Shown here piece by piece: positions 1 through 8,808 of a DNA stretch of 48,344 bases. The position numbers and the translations under genes were made by a program. Numbering within the stretch: position 1 is the first letter of the stretch; every line of letters starts with the position of its first letter. This DNA is from Haemophilus massiliensis (GTDB lineage: Bacteria; Pseudomonadota; Gammaproteobacteria; Enterobacterales; Pasteurellaceae): positions 1 through 48,344 of the forward strand of contig LM994633.1 of assembly GCA_000752995.2 (NCBI GenBank), given 5' to 3'. The notes below the pieces were generated by a model. The model saw nothing but the letters and a program-made list of their open reading frames with translations. It did no database searches and had not been told where the DNA came from.

Positions 1-63
1 TTATTTTTATAGCGGATAATCAGCGCCAGCGCGGCGGATACGGCGGATAAACGGATTTTAGGC

Positions 64-108
64 TTAAATCTTAATCTTATAATCTTCATATTAAGATTAA
101 ATCTTAAT
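64..108. repeat. AT-rich direct and inverted repeat near the left edge
   Basis: TTAAATCTTAAT occurs twice in direct orientation (64-75 and 97-108), and AATCTTAAT at 67-75 is matched by its inverse at 90-98, so the segment can form a 9-bp hairpin. It sits in the gene-free left end (1-292). No open frame with coding character crosses this part. It may be the tail of a leftward gene's control region or simply low-complexity DNA; I see no known element. Confidence 0.4.
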
Positions 109-153
109 GTGAATTTTTATTCCTGTTATCCCGAACAGGCTCAAAACAATTAA

Positions 154-199
154 AAAACACACCGCACTTTTATACTGATTGAAAAGTGCGGTGTGTTTT
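154..199. terminator. USS-pair hairpin upstream of def
   Basis: A perfect 18-bp inverted repeat (154-171 and 182-199, 10-nt loop) is built from two facing uptake signal cores, ACCGCACTTTT and AAAAGTGCGGT, with flanks AAAACAC/GTGTTTT. Facing USS pairs often act as bidirectional rho-independent terminators in Pasteurellaceae. This one probably ends whatever gene lies left of the window and isolates the def transcript. Confidence 0.75.
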
Positions 200-292
200 G
201 CGATATTTTTTCTCTGTGATTGTTAAAAAATTATGAAAAAGTCAGTAAAATAAACAACACTTATTTTCATTACAGAATTTAACAAGGAATTT

Positions 293-805
293 ATGGCATT
301 ATTAAATATACTCATTTATCCCGATGAACGTTTAAAAACAGTTGCCACGCCCGTTGAGGTATTTGATGAGGCACTGGATCAATTTATTGATGACATGTTT
401 GAAACGATGTATCAGGAACAAGGCATCGGTTTGGCGGCAACCCAGGTTGACGTGCATAAGCGGGTGATTACAATTGATATTGAAGGAACGAAAGAAAATC
501 AACTGGTGCTGATTAACCCTGAAATTGTGGAAAGCAGCGGTGAAACCGGGATTGAAGAAGGTTGTCTGTCTTTACCGGGATTGCGCGGGCTGGTTCCACG
601 TAAAGAAAAGGTTAAAGTGAACGCACTGAATCGCAAGGGCGAATCTTTTATTTTGGAAGCCGATGGGTTGTTAGCGATTTGTATTCAGCATGAAATTGAT
701 CACTTGAACGGGATCGTATTTGCTGATTATCTTTCTCCGTTAAAACGTCAGCGTATGAAAGAGAAGTTGCTCAAACTGCAAAAACAGATGGAACGACAAC
801 AATAA
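293..805 (+). CDS. def: Peptide deformylase
   Basis: Removes the formyl group from the N-terminal methionine of nascent proteins, as a cytosolic metalloenzyme acting at the ribosome exit. All three family motifs are visible: GIGLAATQ at residues 44-51, EGCLS at 89-93 (metal ligand Cys91) and HEIDH at 133-137 (two metal His and the catalytic Glu). The length of 170 residues is normal. The start follows an AAGGAA ribosome site. It heads the run def-fmt-rsmB-trkA, the usual partnership in which Fmt adds the formyl group that Def later removes. A USS-pair hairpin lies between it and fmt, so fmt may also have its own transcript. Confidence 0.97.
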   Translation: MALLNILIYPDERLKTVATPVEVFDEALDQFIDDMFETMYQEQGIGLAATQVDVHKRVITIDIEGTKENQLVLINPEIVESSGETGIEEGCLSLPGLRGLVPRKEKVKVNALNRKGESFILEADGLLAICIQHEIDHLNGIVFADYLSPLKRQRMKEKLLKLQKQMERQQ

Positions 806-812
806 AGTGAAG

Positions 813-851
813 AAAGTGCGGCATAATCAAGTAAAACAGACCGCACTTTTT
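813..851. terminator. Imperfectly spaced USS pair between def and fmt
   Basis: AAAGTGCGG (813-821) faces CCGCACTTT (841-849) across a 19-nt loop, followed by a run of T. The left copy departs from the full core at its last base (GGC). It is a weak terminator at best, so partial read-through from def into fmt is likely. Confidence 0.45.
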
Positions 852-932
852 TATAGCGCGGGCGAAACCGATTGACCGCAGCCTATTCTCGGGTTACTTT
901 TAAGCGCAGTAACTCTTACGACGCAGAACATT

Positions 933-1892
933 ATGATGAAACCATTAAAAATTATCTTTGCCGGTACGCCGGATTTTGCCGCACAACATTTACAAGCTCT
1001 GATTGATTCCCCACATGAGATTATTGCCGTTTATACTCAGCCGGATAAACCCGCCGGGCGTGGTAAAAAGTTACAGGCAAGTGCGGTTAAAATATTGGCT
1101 GAACAGCATAATCTGCCATTATATCAGCCGAAATCTTTACGCCAAGAAGAAGCGCAGCAGCAATTAAAGGCATTACATGCAGATGTCATGGTGGTCGTGG
1201 CCTATGGGCTGATTTTACCGAAGGCGGTGTTGGAAGCGCCACGTCTGGGATGTTTGAATGTACACGGTTCTTTATTGCCGCGTTGGCGTGGTGCGGCGCC
1301 GATTCAACGTGCCATTTGGGCAGGGGATGCGCAGACCGGTGTGACCATTATGCAGATGAATGAAGGGCTGGATACCGGCGATATGCTGCATAAAGTCTAT
1401 TGTGATATTGATGTTTATGAAACTTCCAGCAGTCTTTATCATAAATTGGCGAAAATAGCGCCTTTCGCACTGCTTGAAGTACTGAATGGTTTGGACGGCG
1501 GTCAATTTAAGCCGCAGGTACAGGATGAAGCGCAGACAAATTATGCCGAGAAATTGTCGAAAGAAGAGGCGAAACTGAACTGGCAATTATCTGCGCAGCA
1601 ACTTGAACGCTGTATTCGTGCGTTTAATCCGTGGCCGATGAGTTATTTACTGACCCGCGATGGACAAGGTAACATGCAGTCGCTGAAAGTGCATCGAGCA
1701 ACGGTACTGCCGCATCAGAATGCTGTGCCGGGCACTATTTTGCAAGCGGATAAACAAGGCATCCGAATTGCGACCACGCAGGGGGTGCTGAATATTCTGC
1801 AATTGCAACCGGCGGGTAAAAAACCGATGTCGGCACAGGATTTATTAAACGGCAGGACGGATTGGTTTACTGTAGGTAAGGTACTGGCATGA
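933..1892 (+). CDS. fmt: Methionyl-tRNA formyltransferase
   Basis: Formylates initiator Met-tRNA using 10-formyl-tetrahydrofolate. The N-terminal Rossmann-type formyltransferase domain carries the family signature [13 protein letters not shown], with the catalytic Asn109, His111 and Asp147 neighbourhood. The C-terminal OB-like domain that grips the tRNA acceptor follows from about residue 210. At 319 residues it matches the usual length. Two adjacent ATG codons (933 and 936) are possible starts, and neither has a strong ribosome site. Its stop overlaps the rsmB start (ATGA), which implies translational coupling. Confidence 0.97.
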   Translation: MMKPLKIIFAGTPDFAAQHLQALIDSPHEIIAVYTQPDKPAGRGKKLQASAVKILAEQHNLPLYQPKSLRQEEAQQQLKALHADVMVVVAYGLILPKAVLEAPRLGCLNVHGSLLPRWRGAAPIQRAIWAGDAQTGVTIMQMNEGLDTGDMLHKVYCDIDVYETSSSLYHKLAKIAPFALLEVLNGLDGGQFKPQVQDEAQTNYAEKLSKEEAKLNWQLSAQQLERCIRAFNPWPMSYLLTRDGQGNMQSLKVHRATVLPHQNAVPGTILQADKQGIRIATTQGVLNILQLQPAGKKPMSAQDLLNGRTDWFTVGKVLA

Positions 1893-3274
1893 CGCAGAAT
1901 TTAAAGCAAGCAGCGCCATTGCGGGCGCACCGCAGAGAGAAATCTTCAGTAAAAAACACCGCACTTTCCGTTCGTGCTGTGGCGGCACAGATTGTTTTGC
2001 AGGTCCTTGATCAGAAACAATCGCTTGCCGTGCTGCTGCCGCACAATCAATCTTATGTTAATCCGCAGGATTTGCCTTTATTGCAGGAAATCTGTTTCGG
2101 TGTTTGTCGCGTGCTGCCACGTTTGGAACAAGTACTGCGACCGCTGTTGGTTAAACCCTTAAAGGGGAAAGTGCGTATCGTACACTGTTTACTGCTGGTT
2201 GCATTGTATCAGCTTTTGTATATGCGAATTCCGGCGCACGCGGCGGTGGATGAAGCGGTCAATGCCACCAGCGGTTTAAAGGTCGAGCATTTCCGCGGAC
2301 TGGTGAACGGGGTGTTGCGCCGTTTTTTGCGTGAACAGGAACAGATTCTGACAAAGATTGATCAACACTGGCAAACCCTGCACCCGGAATGGTTGGTGAA
2401 CCAACTGAAAATGACGTATCCGAATTGGCGTGAGATTATTGATGCCAATAATCAAAAACCGCCGATGTGGTTGCGAGTGAACCCGCAGCGTTGCTCGGTC
2501 GTAGAGTATCAGGCGTTGCTGGCGCAGCAAGGTATTGAAAGTTACTGCCCACAGTCGGCGCAGGCGCTGTGTTTGGTACAGGCGCGCGCGGTCAGTGTGT
2601 TGCCGCATTTTGCCGATGGTTGGGTGAGCGTGCAGGATCTGCATGCGCAATGGGCGGCACAGCTGCTGGCGCCACAAAACGGCGAGTTGATTTTGGATGC
2701 CTGTGCGGCGCCGGGCGGCAAAACGACGCATCTTCTGGAGTTGGCGCCACAGGCGCGCGTGGTGGCGCTGGATATTGAGCAGAATCGCTTGCAGCGAGTG
2801 GCGGAAAATCTCGCCCGTATGCGCCAGCAGGCACAGCTGCTTTGCGCCGATGCGGCCATACCGGCGCAATGGATTAAGCAAATTATCCCCAATGCGGGAG
2901 AAAGTGCGGTGCAATTTGATCGCATTTTGCTGGATGCGCCTTGCTCTGCCAGCGGCGTTATCCGGCGTCATCCGGACATAAAATGGCTGCGTCAGGAAGC
3001 CGACATAGAGCAGCTGGCAGCATTACAGGCTCGGATTCTGGATGGATTGTGGGCGACATTAAAACCGAACGGCGTGCTTGTATATGCGACCTGCTCCGTA
3101 TTGCCGCAGGAAAATTCACGGCAGATTGCTGCATTTCTGGCACGTCAGTCCGATGCCGAATTGTTGCCGTTACCATTTGCCTCACAAGACGGTTGCATCG
3201 GTCATCAGTTTATCCCCCATGCCCAAGCCGGCGACGGGTTCTATTATGCAAAACTTAGAAAGCGCGTACGCTAA
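1889..3274 (+). CDS. rsmB: 16S rRNA m5C967 methyltransferase
   Basis: SAM-dependent RNA cytosine-5 methyltransferase that modifies C967 of 16S rRNA. An N-terminal NusB-like RNA-binding domain (about 30-160) precedes the Rossmann methyltransferase domain. Visible motifs are the SAM loop [12 protein letters not shown] (about 270-281), PC at 351-352 and the nucleophile in TCS (Cys402). At 461 residues it is a little longer than usual, because about 25 basic residues precede the NusB-like domain. That extension contains an embedded uptake signal core (ACCGCACTT near 1962). Start overlaps the fmt stop by four bases. Confidence 0.95.
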   Translation: MTQNLKQAAPLRAHRREKSSVKNTALSVRAVAAQIVLQVLDQKQSLAVLLPHNQSYVNPQDLPLLQEICFGVCRVLPRLEQVLRPLLVKPLKGKVRIVHCLLLVALYQLLYMRIPAHAAVDEAVNATSGLKVEHFRGLVNGVLRRFLREQEQILTKIDQHWQTLHPEWLVNQLKMTYPNWREIIDANNQKPPMWLRVNPQRCSVVEYQALLAQQGIESYCPQSAQALCLVQARAVSVLPHFADGWVSVQDLHAQWAAQLLAPQNGELILDACAAPGGKTTHLLELAPQARVVALDIEQNRLQRVAENLARMRQQAQLLCADAAIPAQWIKQIIPNAGESAVQFDRILLDAPCSASGVIRRHPDIKWLRQEADIEQLAALQARILDGLWATLKPNGVLVYATCSVLPQENSRQIAAFLARQSDAELLPLPFASQDGCIGHQFIPHAQAGDGFYYAKLRKRVR

Positions 3275-3398
3275 GCGGCAATAATACGCTGCTGACGGCG
3301 CGCATCACCGTTGCGTGCGAATAATCGGACAGGTATTAATTTGTGCGACAGTTGTGATCGGCATTGATATTAAGCCGGAATGTTTAGAGAACAAAGAA

Positions 3399-4775
3399 AT
3401 GAAAATAATTATTTTAGGTGCCGGGCAGGTGGGGACTACGCTTGCTGAGAATCTGGTCAGTGAAGACAACGATATTACCTTGGTCGATAACGAATATGCG
3501 CGTTTAGAAGCCTTACAGAATAAGCATGATTTGCGCGTAATCAGCGGCATCGCGTCTTCGCCGAGAGTGTTGCGCGAGGCCGGCGCGGCGGATGCGGATT
3601 TATTGGTTGCCGTTACCAATTCCGATGAAACCAATATGGTAGCATGTCAGATTGCACGAACTTTATTTAATACGCCGACTAAAATTGCGCGTATTCGCAG
3701 TTCGGCGTATTTGCGCGAAAAAGATAAGCTATTCCAGCCTGATGTGATCCCCATTGATCATATTATTTCGCCGGAAAAACTGGTGACGGAAGAAATTTCC
3801 CGCTTAATTGATTATCCCGGTGCGTTACAAGTTTCTCATTTCGCCGACGGGCATATCAGTATTGTGGTGGTGAAAACTTATTACGGCGGGCCGTTGGTAG
3901 GTTACACTTTATCGGCGCTGCGCGATCATATGCCCTATATTGATTGCCGGATTCTGTCGATTTTGCGTCAGGATAAAATTATTCGCCCGCAAGGTTCGAC
4001 GATTATCGAAGCTGGTGATGAAGTTACCTTTATCTGCGCCACAATTCATATTAAGGCGGTGATGAGCGAATTGCAGCGGCTGGAAAAACCGTATAAACGG
4101 ATTATGATCGTGGGCGGCGGCAATATCGGTACCGGTGTGGCAAAACGATTGGAGGAACAATGTTCGGTTAAACTGATTGAACGCAATGCAGAACGTGCCA
4201 CCGTGCTGGCAGAAAAACTGGCGAAGACGTTGGTGTTTTGCGGAGATGCTTCGGATCAGTCTTTGTTATTTGAGGAACATATTGAAAATATTGATGTTTT
4301 TTTATCTCTGACCAGTGACGATGAAGCCAATATTATGTCTGCGCTGCTGGCAAAACGCTTGGGCGCGAAGAAAGCCATGGTGTTGATTCAGCGTATGGCT
4401 TATATCAATCTGATTCAGGGCGGTACTATTGATATTGCAGTTTCTCCACAGCAGGCGACGATTTCAGCCTTGTTGGGGCATATTCGCAAAGGTGATGTCA
4501 CCAATGTGGTGTCGCTGCGTCACGGTATTGCCGAGGCGCTGGAAATTGTCGCGCACGGCGATGAAAGTTCTTCCAATGTGATCGGGCGTAAAGTGTCTGA
4601 ATTAAAATTACCGGTAAATACGATTATCGGCGCGGTATTGCGCAACGGCGAGGTGATTATCGCGAAAAAAAATCTGGTGATTCAAGCAGAAGATCACGTA
4701 GTGGTTTATGTCAGCGATAAAAAACATATTCCGGAAATTGAGAAACTGTTTCAGCCGAGTGCGTTTTTTATTTAA
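3399..4775 (+). CDS. trkA: Trk K+ uptake regulatory NAD-binding subunit
   Basis: Peripheral membrane regulator of the TrkH/TrkG potassium channel. It has two tandem RCK modules: the first begins [12 protein letters not shown], a classic GxGxxG dinucleotide fold, and the second begins near [13 protein letters not shown]. Each is followed by a TrkA-C domain. I start it at the ATG at 3399, giving 458 residues, the length of the E. coli protein. An upstream in-frame extension to 3315 has no homology-like character and would spoil the Rossmann start. It lies 124 bases after rsmB, the order seen in Haemophilus. The TrkH membrane subunit is not in this window. Confidence 0.95.
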   Translation: MKIIILGAGQVGTTLAENLVSEDNDITLVDNEYARLEALQNKHDLRVISGIASSPRVLREAGAADADLLVAVTNSDETNMVACQIARTLFNTPTKIARIRSSAYLREKDKLFQPDVIPIDHIISPEKLVTEEISRLIDYPGALQVSHFADGHISIVVVKTYYGGPLVGYTLSALRDHMPYIDCRILSILRQDKIIRPQGSTIIEAGDEVTFICATIHIKAVMSELQRLEKPYKRIMIVGGGNIGTGVAKRLEEQCSVKLIERNAERATVLAEKLAKTLVFCGDASDQSLLFEEHIENIDVFLSLTSDDEANIMSALLAKRLGAKKAMVLIQRMAYINLIQGGTIDIAVSPQQATISALLGHIRKGDVTNVVSLRHGIAEALEIVAHGDESSSNVIGRKVSELKLPVNTIIGAVLRNGEVIIAKKNLVIQAEDHVVVYVSDKKHIPEIEKLFQPSAFFI

Positions 4776-4790
4776 AGATATGTAAAAGTA

Positions 4791-4819
4791 CTGTACTTAT
4801 TGTGTTTAATTTCTATAAT
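4791..4819 (+). promoter_or_regulatory. Likely mscL promoter
   Basis: A perfect -10 hexamer TATAAT (4814-4819) lies 17 bases after a weak -35-like CTGTAC (4791-4796), in the gap between trkA and mscL. The -10 match is clear; the -35 is poor. Confidence 0.5.
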
Positions 4820-4902
4820 GTGCGGTTTAGAATCCGCGCTAATATTTATCAATCGGATGAATCGTGGGTTCTAAATCACTTCGCTTAATTTAGGAGCATT
4901 TT

Positions 4903-5295
4903 ATGAGTTTTATTAAAGAATTCCGCGAATTTGCCATGCGCGGTAACGTCGTTGATATGGCGGTCGGTGTGATCATCGGCGGCGCGTTCGGAAAAATCGT
5001 CAGCTCGCTGGTCGCCGATGTGGTGATGCCGGTGTTGGGTATTTTAACCGGCGGCGTGGATTTCAAAGATCTGAATATCGTATTAAAAGAAGCAGTCGGC
5101 GATGTGCCGGCAGTTACGTTGAACTACGGCGCTTTTATTCAGAACATTTTTGATTTCGTGATTATCGCGTTTGCGATTTTCTTAATGATCAAAGGCATTA
5201 ATCGGCTGAAAAAACCGGAACCGACACCGGCGCCGGAAGAACCGTCCAATGAAGAAAAATTGCTGACGGAAATCCGCGATTTACTGAAAAAATAA
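4903..5295 (+). CDS. mscL: Large-conductance mechanosensitive channel
   Basis: Homopentameric inner-membrane safety valve that opens under membrane tension during osmotic downshock. The 130-residue protein begins [22 protein letters not shown], the amphipathic N-terminal helix running into TM1 (about 15-45). TM2 is at about 76-98, followed by a charged cytoplasmic helix ending near [11 protein letters not shown]. The start follows an AGGAG ribosome site. A strong intrinsic terminator follows directly, so it is probably monocistronic. It sits beside trkA, another osmotic-balance gene. Confidence 0.97.
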   Translation: MSFIKEFREFAMRGNVVDMAVGVIIGGAFGKIVSSLVADVVMPVLGILTGGVDFKDLNIVLKEAVGDVPAVTLNYGAFIQNIFDFVIIAFAIFLMIKGINRLKKPEPTPAPEEPSNEEKLLTEIRDLLKK

Positions 5296-5312
5296 GCGAA
5301 TTTCCATATAAG

Positions 5313-5341
5313 AATCTTCTCGGTATGAGAAGATTTTTTTT
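5313..5341 (+). terminator. Intrinsic terminator of mscL
   Basis: AATCTTCTC (5313-5321) pairs with GAGAAGATT (5327-5335) across a 5-nt loop and is followed by a run of eight T. This is not a USS-derived hairpin. Confidence 0.85.
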
Positions 5342-5391
5342 ATCCAGAAATGCTACAATGTGCCGATTGTTGACAGAGGGAGAAAATACAA

Positions 5392-5814
5392 ATGACAGAG
5401 CTTGAAGCATTACAGGCGCAGACCCGCGAAATTATCGAGGATTTGCTCAGCGACGGCAGTGATCCGGCGGCGCTTTACATTATTGAACACCATATTGCTC
5501 ATTATGATTTTGATAAATTAGAAAAAATTGCGGTGGAAGCGTTTAAAGCGGGATACGAAGTGTCCGAAGCGGAAGAATTTGAGGACGACAACGGGCGGGA
5601 AATTTTCTGTTTCGATATTATCAGCGAAGTGGCGTTGAAAGCTGAGATTATTGATGCGCAGCAAAACGAATTGTTGCCGTTGGTGGCGAAATTCGGCGGT
5701 ATTTATGACGGCTGGGGCACTTATTTTGAAGATCCCGATGCCACCGATGATGAATATGGCGACGACGGTGAATTTTTCGATGACGAAGAAATCGAAGAAA
5801 AGCGCTTGCATTAA
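5392..5814 (+). CDS. rraB: Regulator of ribonuclease E activity B
   Basis: RraB family protein, known to bind RNase E and damp its activity in a substrate-selective way. The 140 residues are strongly acidic, and the C-terminal third is almost a poly-Asp/Glu tail (residues about 115-135), typical of the family. A TACAAT hexamer about 35 bases upstream and a GGGAG ribosome site support the start. It is bounded by the mscL terminator upstream and a USS hairpin downstream, so it is a single-gene unit. Assignment rests on overall sequence resemblance, since the family has no catalytic motif. Confidence 0.88.
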   Translation: MTELEALQAQTREIIEDLLSDGSDPAALYIIEHHIAHYDFDKLEKIAVEAFKAGYEVSEAEEFEDDNGREIFCFDIISEVALKAEIIDAQQNELLPLVAKFGGIYDGWGTYFEDPDATDDEYGDDGEFFDDEEIEEKRLH

Positions 5815-5831
5815 AAAATCTCACCAAAAAT

Positions 5832-5856
5832 AACCGCACTTTTTTAAAGTGCGGTT
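5832..5856. terminator. USS-pair terminator after rraB
   Basis: AACCGCACTTT (5832-5842) and AAAGTGCGGTT (5846-5856) form an 11-bp stem with only a 3-nt loop of T. It is a tight facing USS pair and a probable bidirectional terminator. Confidence 0.8.
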
Positions 5857-5921
5857 CGTTTTTGAACTATTTTTTCCGGCGTTTGCCTAATCAATGATTA
5901 TATTTAACCGAAGGATAAGTT

Positions 5922-6635
5922 ATGAAATTAAAATATGTTGCTATGCTATGGGCGGCGTTGCCGTTTGCCGCTCCCGTTATGGCGGATAATCCGCTGGCAT
6001 CGGATAATGTGGTTGTGTTCAGCGCCGAAGCGGAAAAAGAGGTGGCGCATGATGCGTTGCAAGTTGCCATGTTTATTCAGGTGGAAAATGCCAACTTGCA
6101 GCAAGCCAATAATGCGGTAAACGAGAAAATAAATCAGGCGCTGGATATTGTGAAACGCTATGAGGCGATAGAAATTCGCGATAATTCGCGTACGACCCAT
6201 GTGCGTTACAGCGATTCCGGAAAACAAAACGGCTGGGTCGCGCGTGCGCAGCTGATGCTGCAAAGCCGAAATACCGAAGCGTTGGAAAAAGCCTTGGGCG
6301 AGCTGAACGGTACGTTGGCGATCGAATATGTTAATTCTTCGGTGTCGGCGGCGGCACTTTCCGGCGTAGAAGATGAACTGGTTAAACAGGCGCTGCAAAA
6401 AGTTGAAGGTAAGGCACGGATGATTCAGACTGCGCTACAGGCGAAAGGATACAAAATCCTTGAGTTGAACGTCATCACACCGACAGGAAATAATGATTAT
6501 GCGCCGTTGCCTTACGGTGTGATGGCAAAAGCCAATGCTTTTTCCGAAAGCAGTGACGGCGGTATGAATCTGGGCGGGGGAAAAGCCACGGTGCGTGCTC
6601 GTGTTGACGCGCGAATTGCGCTTATCAAGGATTAA
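5922..6635 (+). CDS. Periplasmic SIMPL-domain (DUF541, YggE-like) protein
   Basis: Exported protein of the SIMPL/DUF541 family. Residues 1-21 form a signal peptide ending APVMA. The body begins with the family-typical phrase VVFSAEAEKEVAHDALQVAMFIQVE. E. coli YggE lowers intracellular oxidative stress, but the biochemical role is not established, and I do not assign the gene name here. At 237 residues it has normal length. The start has an AAGGAT ribosome site. It stands alone between the rraB terminator and slyD and has no obvious functional partner. Confidence 0.85.
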   Translation: MKLKYVAMLWAALPFAAPVMADNPLASDNVVVFSAEAEKEVAHDALQVAMFIQVENANLQQANNAVNEKINQALDIVKRYEAIEIRDNSRTTHVRYSDSGKQNGWVARAQLMLQSRNTEALEKALGELNGTLAIEYVNSSVSAAALSGVEDELVKQALQKVEGKARMIQTALQAKGYKILELNVITPTGNNDYAPLPYGVMAKANAFSESSDGGMNLGGGKATVRARVDARIALIKD

Positions 6636-6663
6636 TGACAGTCTGTCATATTTCCTATACAAT
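6635..6663 (+). promoter_or_regulatory. slyD promoter with embedded palindrome
   Basis: ATGACA (6635-6640, 5 of 6 to the -35 consensus) is separated by 17 bases from TACAAT (6658-6663). The 13-base palindrome TGACAGTCTGTCA (6636-6648) overlaps the -35 element and could be an operator; I cannot name a regulator. Confidence 0.55.
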
Positions 6664-6698
6664 GAATGTGTTTTTTTAACCGGCAATTGAGGTAATGA

Positions 6699-7307
6699 AT
6701 GAAAGTTGCAAAAAATGTGGTTGTGAGTATCGCTTATCAGGTTCGTACCGAAGACGGCGTATTGGTGGATGAAGCGCCGGCGAACCAGCCTTTGGAATAT
6801 TTACAAGGGCATAATAATTTAGTTATCGGTCTTGAGAATGCGCTGGAAGGGAAATCCGTCGGCGATAAATTTGAGGTACGCGTGAAACCGCAGGACGGTT
6901 ATGGCGAATACAATGAAAACATGGTTCAGCGCGTGCCGAAAGAGGTGTTTGTCGGGGTGGACGAGCTGGTGGTCGGCATGCGTTTTATCGCTGATACGGA
7001 TGTGGGCCCGCTGCCGGTGGTGATCACCGAAGTGGGTGAAAACGAAGTGGTGGTAGACGGCAATCATATGCTGGCGGGGCAGGAATTGCTGTTTACCGTT
7101 GAAGTGGTGGCTACCCGCGAAGCGACATTGGAAGAAATCGCGCATGGCCATATTCATCAGGAAGGCGGTTGCTGCGGCGGTCATCATCATGATAGTGATG
7201 AAGAAGGTCACGGCTGCGGCTGCGGTGGTCATCACCATCACGATCATCATAATCATCATCACGCCCATGATGGTTGCTGTGGCGGCAAGGGTGGTTGTCA
7301 GCATTAA
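6699..7307 (+). CDS. slyD: FKBP-type peptidyl-prolyl isomerase and nickel metallochaperone
   Basis: Cytosolic prolyl isomerase and chaperone that also stores and delivers nickel, for example to hydrogenase. An FKBP core split by an insert-in-flap domain (about 1-145) is followed by a metal-binding tail (about 147-202). The tail consists almost wholly of His, Cys, Gly and Asp with repeated CCGG, HHHH and CGCGG clusters. At 202 residues it is close to the E. coli length. The low-complexity tail creates long spurious antisense frames, which I ignore. It has its own promoter and a USS-pair terminator. Confidence 0.95.
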   Translation: MKVAKNVVVSIAYQVRTEDGVLVDEAPANQPLEYLQGHNNLVIGLENALEGKSVGDKFEVRVKPQDGYGEYNENMVQRVPKEVFVGVDELVVGMRFIADTDVGPLPVVITEVGENEVVVDGNHMLAGQELLFTVEVVATREATLEEIAHGHIHQEGGCCGGHHHDSDEEGHGCGCGGHHHHDHHNHHHAHDGCCGGKGGCQH

Positions 7308-7328
7308 TTAAAAACAGCGAAAAAGTAT

Positions 7329-7367
7329 ACCGCACTTTTGGTGAGCTGAAAGTGCGGTCTTTTTTTG
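7329..7367. terminator. USS-pair terminator after slyD
   Basis: ACCGCACTTT (7329-7338) faces AAAGTGCGGT (7349-7358) across a 10-nt loop, followed by a run of seven T on the plus strand. Confidence 0.8.
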
Positions 7368-7460
7368 CGCCGAATCTTTACATTGGTTTGCAGTGTATTT
7401 ATCGCCTTTTATTGATGAATTCTGTACAATTAAGCGTTTCAGTGATTATTGAGATTTTTT

Positions 7461-8792
7461 ATGAGTTTAACCCCGAATATTGGTTTTGTAAGTTTAGGCT
7501 GTCCGAAAAATTTAGTGGATTCGGAGCGAATTCTAACCCAGCTGCGCAGCGACGGATATAATATTATTCCGAGCTATGAAAACGCGGATTTGGTGATTGT
7601 TAATACCTGCGGTTTTATCGACAGCGCGGTGCAGGAATCGCTGGAGGCAATCGGCGAGGCGTTGGAAGAAAACGGACGGGTTATTGTCACCGGCTGTTTG
7701 GGCGCCAAAGAAGATCGTATTCGTGAGGTGCATCCGAAAGTACTGGAAGTCACCGGGCCGCATAGTTATGAGGCGGTTATGACACAAGTGCATAAATATG
7801 TGCCGAAACCGCAATATAATCCGTATGTTAATCTTGTACCGGCGCAAGGGGTGAAATTAACGCCGAAACATTACGCCTATTTGAAGATTTCGGAAGGTTG
7901 CGATCATCGTTGTACATTCTGCATTATTCCGTCTTTACGCGGTGATCTGGACAGCCGCCCGATTACGCAGGTGCTGGATGAGGCAAAACGGCTGGCGGAT
8001 TCCGGTGTGCGGGAATTACTGGTGGTATCGCAGGATACCTCGGCTTACAGTCTGGATCAGGGCAAAGAAAATCGCAACAAAACCGTGTTCTGGAATGGTA
8101 AGCCGATTAAAAATAATTTACTCAGCCTATGCGAACAGCTCGCTACCTTAGGCATTTGGGTACGCCTGCATTATGTGTATCCGTATCCGCATGTAGATGA
8201 TTTAATTCCATTAATGGCGCAGGGTAAAATTTTGCCTTACTTGGATATTCCGCTGCAACATGCCAGTCCGAGAGTGCTGAAAGCGATGAAACGCCCAGGG
8301 TCGATTGAACGGACGCTGGAACGCATTAAAGCGTGGCGCGCAATCTGCCCTGAACTGACTTTGCGTTCTACCTTTATTGTCGGCTTTCCCGGCGAGACGG
8401 AAGAGGATTTTCAGCTGTTGTTGGATTTCTTGCAGCAGGCACAATTGGATCGGGTTGGTTGTTTTAAATTCAGCCCGGTTGAGGGTGCGGCGGCAACGGA
8501 TATGCCGAATCAGGTGCCGGAAGCGGTAAAAGAAGAGCGTTTCCACCGTTTTATGCAGCTGCAACAGCGGATTTCCGCTCAGCGCCTGCAACAGAAAATC
8601 GGCAAAACATTGGCCGTTATCGTGGATGAAATCGGCGAGCAAGGGATTATCGGACGTTCGATGGCAGATGCGCCGGAAATCGATGGGGTCGTTTATGTGG
8701 ATAATCAATCAAATCTGGAAATAACCGCTGGTCAGATTATTTCCGTCACAATAACCGACGCAGACGATTATGATCTGTGGGGTCATTGTTAA
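7461..8792 (+). CDS. rimO: Ribosomal protein S12 methylthiotransferase
   Basis: Radical-SAM enzyme that adds a methylthio group to Asp88 of ribosomal protein S12. The N-terminal UPF0004 domain carries three cluster cysteines (SLGCPKN, NTCGF, TGCLG). The radical-SAM domain has CDHRCTFC, the CxxxCxxC motif. A TRAM domain closes the protein (about 375-443). I start at the ATG at 7461 (443 residues, E. coli length) rather than the TTG twelve bases earlier. Only 16 bases separate it from the glycosyltransferase gene, so the two are probably co-transcribed, as in Actinobacillus pleuropneumoniae. Confidence 0.95.
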   Translation: MSLTPNIGFVSLGCPKNLVDSERILTQLRSDGYNIIPSYENADLVIVNTCGFIDSAVQESLEAIGEALEENGRVIVTGCLGAKEDRIREVHPKVLEVTGPHSYEAVMTQVHKYVPKPQYNPYVNLVPAQGVKLTPKHYAYLKISEGCDHRCTFCIIPSLRGDLDSRPITQVLDEAKRLADSGVRELLVVSQDTSAYSLDQGKENRNKTVFWNGKPIKNNLLSLCEQLATLGIWVRLHYVYPYPHVDDLIPLMAQGKILPYLDIPLQHASPRVLKAMKRPGSIERTLERIKAWRAICPELTLRSTFIVGFPGETEEDFQLLLDFLQQAQLDRVGCFKFSPVEGAAATDMPNQVPEAVKEERFHRFMQLQQRISAQRLQQKIGKTLAVIVDEIGEQGIIGRSMADAPEIDGVVYVDNQSNLEITAGQIISVTITDADDYDLWGHC

Positions 8793-8808
8793 TTTTAAGG
8801 AACAGTTT

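Noticed and set aside
2276..2971. A 231-residue minus-strand frame opposite rsmB.
   Set aside because: Antisense shadow of a GC-rich gene, with Arg/His/Gln-rich composition typical of such shadows and no ribosome site.
6819..7304. A 161-residue minus-strand frame rich in Met and Thr opposite slyD.
   Set aside because: Produced by the antisense of the His/Gly-rich metal tail; low complexity and no supporting signals.
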